Shown here: piece after piece, positions 10,604-20,139 of the stretch
How positions within the stretch are numbered: the stretch's first letter is position 1
Layout of the letters: each line of letters begins with the position of its first letter
Source: Prochlorococcaceae cyanobacterium ETNP18_MAG_14
Lineage (GTDB): Bacteria > Cyanobacteriota > Cyanobacteriia > PCC-6307 > Cyanobiaceae
Reading direction: 5' to 3'
DNA: 41,281 bases
Assembly: GCA_030741055.1 (NCBI GenBank)
Contig: JASLWC010000008.1
Coordinates: 1 to 41,281 of the forward strand
Notes under the pieces: model-generated
The model's database searches: none
Told to the model about the DNA's origin: nothing
The model's input: the letters and a program-made list of their open reading frames with translations, nothing else
Made by a program: the position numbers and the translations under genes

Positions 10604-11589
10604 TTTGACTCTGAAGGAGCTAAAGAATCAGGACTTACTCCTACCGCAGCATGGCCGCCAGGCTGCAGAGGCGAGCGCAACTCCTGCTCTAAAAGAGTTG
10701 CCGCCTCTTGTTGATCACTATCAGCGCGAATCAGCTGCCAAAGGGTGTAGCGATCATCAAGGCGCGTAGCCAAGCGCTCTAAACGTCTTCGCGGCCTAGA
10801 ACCATCGCCACCAGCTTTTAGCTCAAGCTTTAGCTGCAAGCGCAGCAAATCTTCTGCCAGCCCCCAAGCTTGATCTGCAGCTGCCTGATCGAGCGCTGAT
10901 TCCAACATTGTTGAGTGCTGATCGCTGCCGAGATCCTGAAGTAACTCCGCCGCCAAAGCGAGGCGGCGGGCCCCCAATGTTCCTCGGGCACGTCCTGCCA
11001 AAAGCACAATGACAGCCTCGCTAGAACGACCCTGAGAAATCTCGTGTTCCACGAGGAGATCAAGAGCAGAACGTGTAAGTGGCAGGCCATCCTCTCCATA
11101 ACCAACGGTGAGCTGTTCGAAATCCAACGCCGTGAGATTGCCATTCGCCAAACGCCGCAGAGCCAAAGACGCTCGAGAATGGTCAAAGGCTGCGCTAGCC
11201 GCCTGCCAGGAAAGCAGCAACCAATCCCGACGCTGTCGTCCGGGAGCTGGACCAAAACGAGCGAGCACGGTCTGAGTGCTATCTGGAGCCCTGCATACCA
11301 TCAATGCCCGGGCATTGGCCATCACAACATCGAATGGCTGGGGGGGAGGAGCAATGACCATAAGCCGATCACGAAGTTCCTCAAGGCGAGCATTGATGCC
11401 AAAAAGATCTGCATCAGCACAGGCTGCAGCAAGATCGGGTATCTCTCCTTCCCTCAACAATTGCCGATAGACCACTTCAGCCATGGGCTCCTTAACAGAT
11501 GCGCTGGTGGCAGTCGCAACATTCAAAGGCGCAGCCTGACTAACGCCAGCTAGCAGCAAAACAGTCAGCGGCAGGGAGTGAATCCCCAT
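10600..11589 (-). CDS. Secreted/periplasmic conserved hypothetical protein, helical-repeat-like
   Basis: From the ATG at 11589: [27 protein letters not shown], a likely signal peptide, followed by an Ala/Leu/Arg-rich helical protein. Overlaps purC by 4 nt. Confidence 0.75.
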   Translation of the reverse strand: MGIHSLPLTVLLLAGVSQAAPLNVATATSASVKEPMAEVVYRQLLREGEIPDLAAACADADLFGINARLEELRDRLMVIAPPPQPFDVVMANARALMVCRAPDSTQTVLARFGPAPGRQRRDWLLLSWQAASAAFDHSRASLALRRLANGNLTALDFEQLTVGYGEDGLPLTRSALDLLVEHEISQGRSSEAVIVLLAGRARGTLGARRLALAAELLQDLGSDQHSTMLESALDQAAADQAWGLAEDLLRLQLKLELKAGGDGSRPRRRLERLATRLDDRYTLWQLIRADSDQQEAATLLEQELRSPLQPGGHAAVGVSPDSLAPSESK

Positions 11590-11690
11590 GGTGGTTAGAC
11601 GTTCAACAAAGATAGAAGAGGGCAACGGATTTCTCTGACGAGAACCGGCCTGCTCAAACCTAGGGGGCTTCCCCATCCCTGCTTGCTTCG

Positions 11691-13007
11691 ATGGCTATGT
11701 CCAAAACCCGTCCCCAAGCCCTTCCACCTCTGCAAAGGCTTCTTGTTGTCGGCAGTGGTGGCCGTGAGAACTCCCTGGCATGGGCACTACAGCACTGCAT
11801 CGGCGTTGAGGCGGTCTGGGTGACGCCCGGGAATGGAGGCACAGAAGAACACCATGGCTGTCGATGCCTCGCAATAGCAGAAACCGACACCAAAGGGCTG
11901 ATTGATGCTTGCCAGGCACATGAGATCAATCTGGTTGTGGTGGGTCCAGAAGCCCCACTAGCCGCAGGAGTGGCTGATGAACTCCGTGATGCAGGGCTAG
12001 CAGTATTTGGCCCCGGAGCCCAGGGTGCCCAACTCGAGGCCAGCAAAGCCTGGTCCAAAACCCTCATGGAAGAAGCCGGCGTGCCAACGGCAAAACACTG
12101 GACGGTGCACACAGAGGCAGAAGCCCTAAGCGTGCTCAATCAAGTGCGACAACCTTTGGTTGTCAAAGCAGATGGCCTTGCTGCAGGCAAAGGGGTCACT
12201 GTGGCCGACAGCATCGATGCAACAGCAGACGCGATCCACGACGCCTTCAGCGGCCGTTTCGGAACAGCTGGTTGCCAACTTGTACTTGAAGAGCGCTTGG
12301 AGGGACCAGAAGTATCAGTTTTCGCACTCTGCGATGGTGAGCGGTTTTTACTGCTGCCGCCAGCCCAAGACCACAAGCGCCTAAAAGACGGCGACAAGGG
12401 CCCAAACACTGGTGGAATGGGCGCTTACGCCCCCGCCCCCCTCCTAGATGCAGCGGGACTCGAAGTCGTTCACCAGCTGGTATTGAAACCAACCCTGGCC
12501 GCCCTAAAGCAACGAGGCATCGACTATCGAGGAGTCATCTATGCCGGGTTAATGCTCACCACCTCTGGCCCGCAGGTGATTGAATTCAACTGCCGTTTCG
12601 GTGATCCCGAATGCCAGACCCTGATGCCATTAATGGGGCCAGAGCTTGCACAAGTACTGCAGGCTTGTGCACTCGGTTGCCTGGATCAAGCACCAGAGCT
12701 ATTTATCGTTGACCGCTGCAGTGCATGCGTAGTAGCTGCAGCCTCGGGTTACCCCGAAGCCCCTCGCAAGGGCGACCGAATCGACATTCAGCTGCAGCCA
12801 GATGCCTCACTACAACTTTTCCACGCTGGCACTCAGCGCAGCAAAGAGGGACATCAACTGACCTCCGGCGGACGAGTGCTGGCGGTGGTTGCTCAAGCAA
12901 ATGATTTTGATCAAGCCTTCAATGCTGCTTACCAAGGTCTTGATCAGGTGCATTTCGAAGGGATCACCTACCGCCGCGATATCGGTTATCAGGTGCGCCA
13001 GTCTTAA
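11691..13007 (+). CDS. purD: Phosphoribosylamine--glycine ligase
   Basis: LLVVGSGGRENSLAWAL, VVVGPEAPLAAGVADEL, VKADGLAAGKGVTVADS, GPNTGGMGAYAPAPL. Confidence 0.96.
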   Translation: MAMSKTRPQALPPLQRLLVVGSGGRENSLAWALQHCIGVEAVWVTPGNGGTEEHHGCRCLAIAETDTKGLIDACQAHEINLVVVGPEAPLAAGVADELRDAGLAVFGPGAQGAQLEASKAWSKTLMEEAGVPTAKHWTVHTEAEALSVLNQVRQPLVVKADGLAAGKGVTVADSIDATADAIHDAFSGRFGTAGCQLVLEERLEGPEVSVFALCDGERFLLLPPAQDHKRLKDGDKGPNTGGMGAYAPAPLLDAAGLEVVHQLVLKPTLAALKQRGIDYRGVIYAGLMLTTSGPQVIEFNCRFGDPECQTLMPLMGPELAQVLQACALGCLDQAPELFIVDRCSACVVAAASGYPEAPRKGDRIDIQLQPDASLQLFHAGTQRSKEGHQLTSGGRVLAVVAQANDFDQAFNAAYQGLDQVHFEGITYRRDIGYQVRQS

Positions 13008-13028
13008 GATGCACTGAAACTAAGTGGC

Positions 13029-15089
13029 TTGATGGCCAGCAGTAGTTCGCCAGCCATCATCGAAAGCAAGCCACCTGAAGGTGGCGATCAACCGCCTGAG
13101 CGATCCAGTTGGTGGCAACTCATCTATCTCTGGTGGGCAGAATTCAGCCTGCAAACCAAGTTGCTGGCCATCGCCACACTGGTTGTGAGCCTGATGATGA
13201 CGGGCATCACCTTCTTCGTCCTCAACAGCATCCAGAAGGATGCAGTGATGAACGACACCCGCTACGCCAGAGATCTAGGCCTGCTGCTTTCAGGCAACGT
13301 AAATGAGCTTGTAGCCCAAAAACGTGACAGAGAACTAGCGACTGTTGCCGAACAATTCTGGCGCTCACGCAGTCTTCGCTACATCTTCTTCTCTGACCCA
13401 GAGGGCTTGGTCTATTTAGGAATCCCCATTAGCGCCCCGCCGATTAGCGGCAATAGCGAACTACAGCTCAACCATCATCTGGAGTTACCAACAGAGCTGC
13501 CTAAACGTCCTGAGAACACGTTGGTTCGTCAGCACCTCACACCTCAAGGTCAACTCACCGATGTCTTCGTGCCGCTGCTTTGGAAGGGGGAATATCTAGG
13601 GACACTGGCGCTAGGAGTAAACCCCAATGAAACTGCCCTAGCCAGTGCGGCTCTCACCAGGAAGGTAACCATTGTTGTCTTCATTTCGATCTGGGTGCTT
13701 GTAATTCTCGGCGCCGTCTTCAATGCTCTGACCATCACCAGACCTGTAAAAGAGCTTTTGCGCGGGGTAAGGGCAATTGCCTCCGGCAATTTCGAAGCTC
13801 GAATCGCATTGCCAGTAGGCGGGGAGCTTGGAGAACTACTAAATGGCTTCAATGCCATGGCATCACAACTAGAGGCCTATGACGCAGCAAATATTGAAGA
13901 GCTCACTGCTGCCCAAGTCAAGCAACAGTCGCTTATTGCCACGATGGCTGATGGCGCATTACTACTCGACGAGCTTGGCCAAATTGTGCTAGCGAACCCA
14001 ACAGCGCGTCGGCTATTTCGCTGGGAGGGCCGAAATCTTGAGGGCCAGGAACTGCTCAATGAATTGCCGGAAATAATCGCTAATGAACTACATGAACCAC
14101 TCCAATCACTACTCTGCAATGCCAGCGAAAGCTATGACCTGCGTTGCAGCCTTGAAGAACCAGCACGCACACTTCGCATCGTGCTTCAGTCAGTGCGAGA
14201 TCAAAGCAAAGAGACCATTAAAGGCATCGCAATTACCGTGCAGGACCTAACTAGAGAAGTAGAGCTGAATGCAGCTCAAAGTAGATTCATCAGCAACGTC
14301 TCGCATGAACTAAGAACTCCGTTATTTAACATCAAGAGCTACGTAGAAACACTCCACGATCTCGGCGATCAACTCAGCGAAGAACAAAAAAAAGAATTTC
14401 TAGGTATTGCCAATGACGAAACTGATAGGCTCACCCGATTAGTCAATGATGTACTCGACCTTTCACGATTAGAATCCGGACGATCAGTACATTTCGAGCC
14501 AATAGATCTGCGCCCCGCCATAGAGCAGACCATGCGCAACTATCGACTCAATGCAGATGATAAGCAGGTTCATCTTGAACTCAATATGGACGATCTGCTG
14601 CCATCAATCCTTGGCAATTGGGACCTACTACTGCAGGTTCTAGATAATTTAATTGGCAATGGAATTAAATTCAATCGCACTGGAGGCACCTTGATAGTGC
14701 GAGCATATACATGGCCCGATACCTGCAAGATGGCTCCAGCTGAATCCAATAATTCAGCGCCTTATTGTGAACTTGTCTCACCACTTCCAAGGCTTCGTGT
14801 AGAGATAGCAGACAATGGGTCAGGCATCAATGCAAACGATCAACAACATATCTTCGAACGCTTCTATCGGGTGGAAAATACTGTGCATACGGAAGTTGGC
14901 ACTGGCCTAGGGCTTTCAATCGTGCGCGGTATCATCGAAAAACATAGCAGCACAATACGCATGGCTAGCGAGCCAGAACTAGGCACAACCTTCTGGTTCG
15001 ATCTACCTCTTGAACAAGCCGATGCAGACGAACTTATGCTTCAATCAGAGCGAAAAATTCGTCAACAGGAAATGGGCTTGGAAGTCTGA
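13029..15089 (+). CDS. nblS: Sensor histidine kinase, NblS/DspA(Hik33)/Ycf26 type
   Basis: Two TM regions, HAMP (TRPVKELLRGVRAIASGNFEARI), PAS (IATMADGALLLDELGQIVLANPTARRLF), HisKA (FISNVSHELRTPLFNIKSYVETL), HATPase (NLIGNGIKFNRTGG, GTGLGLSIVRGIIEKH). Confidence 0.88.
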   Translation: MMASSSSPAIIESKPPEGGDQPPERSSWWQLIYLWWAEFSLQTKLLAIATLVVSLMMTGITFFVLNSIQKDAVMNDTRYARDLGLLLSGNVNELVAQKRDRELATVAEQFWRSRSLRYIFFSDPEGLVYLGIPISAPPISGNSELQLNHHLELPTELPKRPENTLVRQHLTPQGQLTDVFVPLLWKGEYLGTLALGVNPNETALASAALTRKVTIVVFISIWVLVILGAVFNALTITRPVKELLRGVRAIASGNFEARIALPVGGELGELLNGFNAMASQLEAYDAANIEELTAAQVKQQSLIATMADGALLLDELGQIVLANPTARRLFRWEGRNLEGQELLNELPEIIANELHEPLQSLLCNASESYDLRCSLEEPARTLRIVLQSVRDQSKETIKGIAITVQDLTREVELNAAQSRFISNVSHELRTPLFNIKSYVETLHDLGDQLSEEQKKEFLGIANDETDRLTRLVNDVLDLSRLESGRSVHFEPIDLRPAIEQTMRNYRLNADDKQVHLELNMDDLLPSILGNWDLLLQVLDNLIGNGIKFNRTGGTLIVRAYTWPDTCKMAPAESNNSAPYCELVSPLPRLRVEIADNGSGINANDQQHIFERFYRVENTVHTEVGTGLGLSIVRGIIEKHSSTIRMASEPELGTTFWFDLPLEQADADELMLQSERKIRQQEMGLEV

Positions 15090-15143
15090 TTCAATATTCC
15101 GTGTGAATTAATCATCCGGATTTACATCCTGAGCAAACCTGAA

Positions 15144-16646
15144 TCAATCAGGGCGATCTTCACTGGGAATGCGATGGGGAGCACCACTAAATATCTGCTC
15201 AAAATTGGAGAACGAGTCCTTAATCTGAGGCCCTTTATCTGTAATAACATACTCGCGTATCCTCTTGTCATGCCAAGAGCCTCGCATCTTGAATACATTC
15301 ACCGCTCTTGCCATCTCGCCGCGAATTTCAACATACTGAAGCAGCAGGATAGTATCAGTGATAGTAGAAATATGGGAATCAGTAATCGAGTGACTACCCA
15401 TAAACTCTTCGGCAGTATTTGTGAAGAAGCCCGCTATTTCTTCTTGTTTTGCATAACCAGTAACTCCGATCACAAACTGCCTGAAGGCGTTGAGGCTCAC
15501 CCCACGCGCCAAAGCCGAAAGTGAATCAATAGCCAGCCTAGATGGCTTGAAATCAACAATCCCCGACTTAATTATCTGAAGATGATCCTCTAGACCAGTC
15601 GACTCAGGATAAGCGCAAATAATTTTCAGCAACCCTTCCCTTTCCATCTCTTCAAAATCAATCCCCCAACTGGTGGCATTACGAAGCAATTGAGCTCGCG
15701 ACTCCTCATAAGCAAAAAGAATCGCGCGTTCCTTATTTCGGAAAGCATCCTCAATGAACTTCGATACCAAAAGGGTCTTACCAGTTCCCGTAGCACCAGT
15801 AACAAGAATAATCGAATCTTTGAAGAAACCTCCTCCACACATTTCATCTAGATGTGGCACTCCTGAACTTATTCGCACATTGGAGGAGCGCTGGGTAAGT
15901 TGCATTGCACCCAATGGGAATACACTAATTCCGTGAGTACCCATGGTGAATGGAAACTCACCTTTCATGTGAGTTGTGCCACGCAGCTTGAGGATCTCAA
16001 CCGTACGCCGACGTTTCTCTGCCTCAAGAACATTGCGTAGGATGACAACATTATCGGAGACAAATTCCTCAACGCCATAACGAGCAATTGGGCCATATTC
16101 ATCGATACGCTCTGTGGTCATAACAGTGGTGACGCCAATCTCCTTAAGACGAGCAATTAAACGAAAAATCTCTCTACGCACCACAGAAACAGCATCATAT
16201 TGCTGAAAAACTGCTGTAATTGAATCAATTGAAACTCTTTTCGCCTTATACTTAACTATGGCGTAATTAATCCTTTCAATTAGCCCTGAAAGATCAAAGC
16301 TTCCTGCAACATCCTGCCCATCAGGATCAGGTGAAGCATCAAGTATAAACAATTTATCTTGATCCACCATCTCCTGAAGGTTCCAGCCAAAACTGGCGGA
16401 ATTGCGAAGAATATCCATTGGAGACTCTTCAAAAGTTACGAATATTCCCGGCTCATCAAACTGTGTAATGCCGTTATGCAAAAAGTGAAGCGAGAAGACA
16501 GTCTTGCCGGTGCCAGAGGTGCCGCTGAACAGCGTACTTCGCCCCGTTGGCAAGCCACCATGGCAGATATCATCAAAGCCTTCAATCCCTGTAGGAAGCT
16601 TCTGCACTTGCATCTGAGAGGGACCACCTGTACTGGAGAACTGCAT
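15144..16646 (-). CDS. kaiC: Circadian clock ATPase KaiC (C-terminal tail shortened)
   Basis: Two RecA-like domains with SGTSGTGKT and TGATGTGKT Walker A motifs; phosphosite region GSHSITDSHISTITDTILLLQYVEIRGEM. Ends ...NFEQIFSGAPHRIPSEDRPD*. Confidence 0.97.
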   Translation of the reverse strand: MQFSSTGGPSQMQVQKLPTGIEGFDDICHGGLPTGRSTLFSGTSGTGKTVFSLHFLHNGITQFDEPGIFVTFEESPMDILRNSASFGWNLQEMVDQDKLFILDASPDPDGQDVAGSFDLSGLIERINYAIVKYKAKRVSIDSITAVFQQYDAVSVVRREIFRLIARLKEIGVTTVMTTERIDEYGPIARYGVEEFVSDNVVILRNVLEAEKRRRTVEILKLRGTTHMKGEFPFTMGTHGISVFPLGAMQLTQRSSNVRISSGVPHLDEMCGGGFFKDSIILVTGATGTGKTLLVSKFIEDAFRNKERAILFAYEESRAQLLRNATSWGIDFEEMEREGLLKIICAYPESTGLEDHLQIIKSGIVDFKPSRLAIDSLSALARGVSLNAFRQFVIGVTGYAKQEEIAGFFTNTAEEFMGSHSITDSHISTITDTILLLQYVEIRGEMARAVNVFKMRGSWHDKRIREYVITDKGPQIKDSFSNFEQIFSGAPHRIPSEDRPD

Positions 16647-16712
16647 AGCTAGGACGTTCTACTCATACGCTAGAGAGAACAACCCAAATAACAAAGAGCT
16701 GCACCGCGAGCC

Positions 16713-17087
16713 TTAAGAATCTGATGATTCAATGTCATCTTCTGCCAACGCATCCAAGAACGATGCATCTAGGGTGCCCCCCTCAAGGTTGCCCTCGGAG
16801 ATCTCGTCATAGAGGAGGTCAAGACCAATTAAGACCCTTTCACGATCAGAGAGATCACCAATGATCCGCCGAACCGGTGGCGGCAGGATCTTGGCCAGAG
16901 TTGGAGTGGCCAGAATCTTGTCTTCCTCTGCAAGCTGAGGATTCTTGAGTACGTCAATCACTTTCAGCGCATAAACGCCACGGAACTCGTTCTCAAGGAT
17001 GTTGCGTAGGGTATTCAAAGCTCGCATCGAGTTAGTGGTATTCCCTGCCACGTACAACTTGAGGATGTATGTCTTGCGTGGGCTCAT
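16713..17087 (-). CDS. kaiB: Circadian clock protein KaiB with acidic C-terminal extension
   Basis: [95 protein letters not shown] is near-identical to canonical KaiB. Confidence 0.97.
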   Translation of the reverse strand: MSPRKTYILKLYVAGNTTNSMRALNTLRNILENEFRGVYALKVIDVLKNPQLAEEDKILATPTLAKILPPPVRRIIGDLSDRERVLIGLDLLYDEISEGNLEGGTLDASFLDALAEDDIESSDS

Positions 17088-17420
17088 GATGAAGCCTCCG
17101 AGGCATCTTTTAATTCAGAATTGATTGATGCTGAAGAGAAGGGAGCACCTACTGGAACCGAATCTCGATAAATCTCACAGGTTTGAACCATCACATCAAT
17201 GTAGTGCGAGGCGATAGTCCTGCAGAGAATCGTTCATTTGCACTTCTAACAGGGCTACTGCCAAGAAAGCGTCGATGAAATTCACCTGACATCTCCCCAG
17301 CTTTAATGATCGACAGATCAAAAAAGAAATACTTGAAACCGACTGGGCCATTCGCCGTTTCAAGGTTCTATTCAAATTAAAATCTTGACGAAAGGTGCTC
17401 AGAAGCATGATGATTGTTGG
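17084..17420 (-). pseudogene. kaiA: kaiA relic (C-terminal domain fragments in more than one frame)
   Basis: Minus-strand fragments: IIMLLSTFRQDFNLNRTLK; KLGRCQVNFIDAFLAVALLEVQMNDSLQDYRLAL (same frame); then, shifted, YIDVMVQTCEIYRDSVP ... ending at TGA overlapping the kaiB ATG. These track the KaiA C-terminal pattern (VLSYFSPNSNLNQSID ... KVVEIHMELMDEFAKKLRVEGRSEDILLDYRLTLIDVIAHLCEMYRRSIP). Confidence 0.85.
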
Positions 17421-17519
17421 TTGTACTTCGATTGCGGCTCAGGCCAAATCGGTAAGAACGGTGGAGCGCCTAACGGCCCGGCCATGCAAATTCCGAGCCT
17501 GAACGCGTCTTAACCACCC

Positions 17520-17951
17520 ATGGCCGATAAACCCGCTGCAAAGCCAAAAGCCGTTGCCAAGCCAGAGGCCGCTGAAAAGGCGAAGCCCGCTTTATCTACA
17601 GCCAAAGACCAGAGCGATTCATACGCCATCGTTGAGGCATCTGGCCAGCAGTTTTGGTTGCAAGCAAACCGCTACTACGACATCGACCGTCTTCATGCCG
17701 ACGTTGATGACACCGTCACCCTTGAAAACGTTCTACTGGTGAAGGAAGGCAAGAAGGACGCCACTGTTGGCCAGCCCTTCGTTAAAGGCGCGAGCGTGGA
17801 GCTCAAGGTGATGGCCCACCGTCGTGGACCCAAACTGATCATCTACAAAATGCGCCCAAAGAAAAAGACTCGGCGCAAAAATGGACACCGCCAGGAACTC
17901 ACACGAGTGATGGTTCAATCCATTTCAGTAGACGGCAAAGCCATCAGCTAA
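17520..17951 (+). CDS. rplU: Ribosomal protein bL21 with Ala/Lys/Pro-rich N-terminal extension
   Basis: SYAIVEASGQQFWLQANRYYDIDRL ... KVMAHRRGPKLIIYKMRPKKKTRRKNGHRQELTRV. Confidence 0.95.
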   Translation: MADKPAAKPKAVAKPEAAEKAKPALSTAKDQSDSYAIVEASGQQFWLQANRYYDIDRLHADVDDTVTLENVLLVKEGKKDATVGQPFVKGASVELKVMAHRRGPKLIIYKMRPKKKTRRKNGHRQELTRVMVQSISVDGKAIS

Positions 17952-17992
17952 CACCCCCTTAAATACACTGACCTCAAGAACGATTACCTCCC

Positions 17993-18259
17993 ATGGCTCA
18001 TAAGAAAGGCACAGGCTCCACACGTAACGGACGCGATTCAAATTCCAAGCGACTTGGTGTTAAGGCCTATGGCGGCGAAACCGTCACTGCGGGGTCCATC
18101 TTGATCCGCCAACGAGGAACCTCGGTTTTGCCAGGAATAAACGTTGGCAAAGGCAAGGACGACACCCTCTTTGCTTTAACAGATGGGATTGTGAAGTTCG
18201 AAAGTATTCGCCGCGGCCTGCGCAATCGCAAACGCATCAACGTGGCAGCCTCCAGCTGA
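17993..18259 (+). CDS. rpmA: Ribosomal protein bL27
   Basis: [43 protein letters not shown]. Confidence 0.98.
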   Translation: MAHKKGTGSTRNGRDSNSKRLGVKAYGGETVTAGSILIRQRGTSVLPGINVGKGKDDTLFALTDGIVKFESIRRGLRNRKRINVAASS

Positions 18260-18379
18260 ATATCGCTTGGCCGTTTCTTGGCTTTAATTACCAACAGCAG
18301 TCCATGAGCCTCATTTCGCTGGTGTTGCAACCGATGGGCTGCTGGATGCAACAGTCAAAAGCTGATCGCCACTAAACAA

Positions 18380-19327
18380 GTGGAGGGCCCCTTCGGCTTT
18401 GTGGTGATCGATAAGCCTGCTGGCATCACCTCACATGCCTGTGTGAGCCGAATGCGTCATGTTTTTGGACTGCGCCGAGTAGGCCATGGCGGCACCCTTG
18501 ACCCAGCAGTGACCGGCGTGCTGCCAATCGCTCTTGGCAGCGCCACCAGGCTGCTGCCCTATCTACCAGGAGCTAAGACCTATAGGGGCATCATCCAACT
18601 GGGACTGAGAACCAGCACAGATGATCTAGATGGAGAAGTGATCAAGCGACAGGCCTGGCCAGAGCTCGAACAAGATTGTTTAGATCAATGCTTGGATCAA
18701 TTTCGCGGCACAATTGAACAACGGCCCCCACAAGTCTCTGCCGTACACGTGCAGGGGGAACGAGCCCATACAAGAGCCCGCAGAGGGGAAGTTATGGCGA
18801 TGCCGCTGCGAACGATCAGCATCCATCAGTTGCAACTGCTGAGCTGGAATCAAAACGCCGGCCAACTTGAGATCATCGTGCATTGCTCAGCCGGCACCTA
18901 CATTCGGGCGCTGGCAAGAGATTTAGGTGATGCCCTCGGCTGCAGCGGCTGCCTGGCAGAGCTGCGCAGAACCCAGGCGCTGGGATTCAAGGAAAACCTG
19001 GCCGTGCCGCTGCCTGATCGTAATGAGGATGCATTGACAACGCCTCCAGCTCTATTGCCTCCCCTACTAGCACTCGGCCACTTACCAAGACTGCAACTAA
19101 AAGAGGAAGAAGAGGAAAGCTGGCGCTGTGGTCGCGCAATTGCGGCCAACCAAGAGAGATACCAAGCGGCACCCGATCCGCAACCACTTGATCTACAACA
19201 AGCTGATCAAGTCAATACAGAGCCGATGATCGTGGTGCTCGACAGTGCAGGAAAAGTGGCAGGAATGGCCTACTGGGAAGAGAAGGCAACGCTAAAACCC
19301 AAAGTAGTCTTTGACGCACAGGGATAA
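18380..19327 (+). CDS. truB: tRNA pseudouridine(55) synthase
   Basis: GFVVIDKPAGITSHACVSRMRHVFGLRRVGHGGTLDPAVTGVLPIALGSATRL; GTG start. Confidence 0.95.
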   Translation: MEGPFGFVVIDKPAGITSHACVSRMRHVFGLRRVGHGGTLDPAVTGVLPIALGSATRLLPYLPGAKTYRGIIQLGLRTSTDDLDGEVIKRQAWPELEQDCLDQCLDQFRGTIEQRPPQVSAVHVQGERAHTRARRGEVMAMPLRTISIHQLQLLSWNQNAGQLEIIVHCSAGTYIRALARDLGDALGCSGCLAELRRTQALGFKENLAVPLPDRNEDALTTPPALLPPLLALGHLPRLQLKEEEEESWRCGRAIAANQERYQAAPDPQPLDLQQADQVNTEPMIVVLDSAGKVAGMAYWEEKATLKPKVVFDAQG

Positions 19328-19398
19328 GTGCTCTGCTGACTCAAGAGGCTGCCACCATTAACCTGCAGCACCAAACAAAGAGATGATCCGCCACAACC

Positions 19399-20139
19399 AT
19401 GGCCGGCCATAGCAAATGGGCCCAGATCAAACGCAGCAAAGCGGTGGTGGATGCCAAGCGAGGTGCTGTATTTACCCGCCTGGCAAGGGAAATCTCTGTA
19501 GCAGCGAGATCAAGCGGAGACCCAAATGGTAATTTTCAACTCCGCACCGCGATCAATAAGGCCAAAGCAGCAAGAATGCCTGCGGCCAATATTGAGCGCG
19601 CGATTGCAAAAGGCTCCGGCCACGGGCAACACGGCGCATGCCAATTGGAAGCGATTCGCTACGAGGGTTACGCACCTGGAGGAGTCGCGATTCTCGTGGA
19701 AACTCTCACAGACAATCGCAATCGCACAGCCGCAGAGCTGCGCCTGACCTTCAATAAACACGGCGGCAAGCTCGGCGAAAGCGGCTGCGTGGCGTACTTA
19801 TTTCAGCAACGCAGCGAAGTGTATTTGAGTGCGCAGACTGCGCAAGGCGGGGGCAAGTTTTCAGAAGATGCACTACTAGAAAGCCTGATCGAACTTGAAG
19901 CTGATGGCTATCAATTGATCGACGATGGTGCTTTGGTGTATGGACCTTTTGAAGCGCTAGAAGCCCTACAAGCTGGGCTTAGGGATCAAGGTTGGACTGT
20001 TGAGGGCTGGGTACACTGCTGGAGACCACTCACAACTATCAGCCAAACAGACGAGGCAACCAGCGAACAATGTCTCCAATTGCTGGATGCACTTGATCAC
20101 CTGGACGATGTGAATAACATCAGTTCAAATCTTGAGTAA
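19399..20139 (+). CDS. YebC/PmpR-family protein
   Basis: [74 protein letters not shown]. Confidence 0.95.
   Translation: MAGHSKWAQIKRSKAVVDAKRGAVFTRLAREISVAARSSGDPNGNFQLRTAINKAKAARMPAANIERAIAKGSGHGQHGACQLEAIRYEGYAPGGVAILVETLTDNRNRTAAELRLTFNKHGGKLGESGCVAYLFQQRSEVYLSAQTAQGGGKFSEDALLESLIELEADGYQLIDDGALVYGPFEALEALQAGLRDQGWTVEGWVHCWRPLTTISQTDEATSEQCLQLLDALDHLDDVNNISSNLE

Noticed and set aside
17196-17408. 70-aa minus-strand ORF as a genuine small gene
   Set aside because: Its sequence is explained as one frame of the kaiA relic, with the continuation in another frame.
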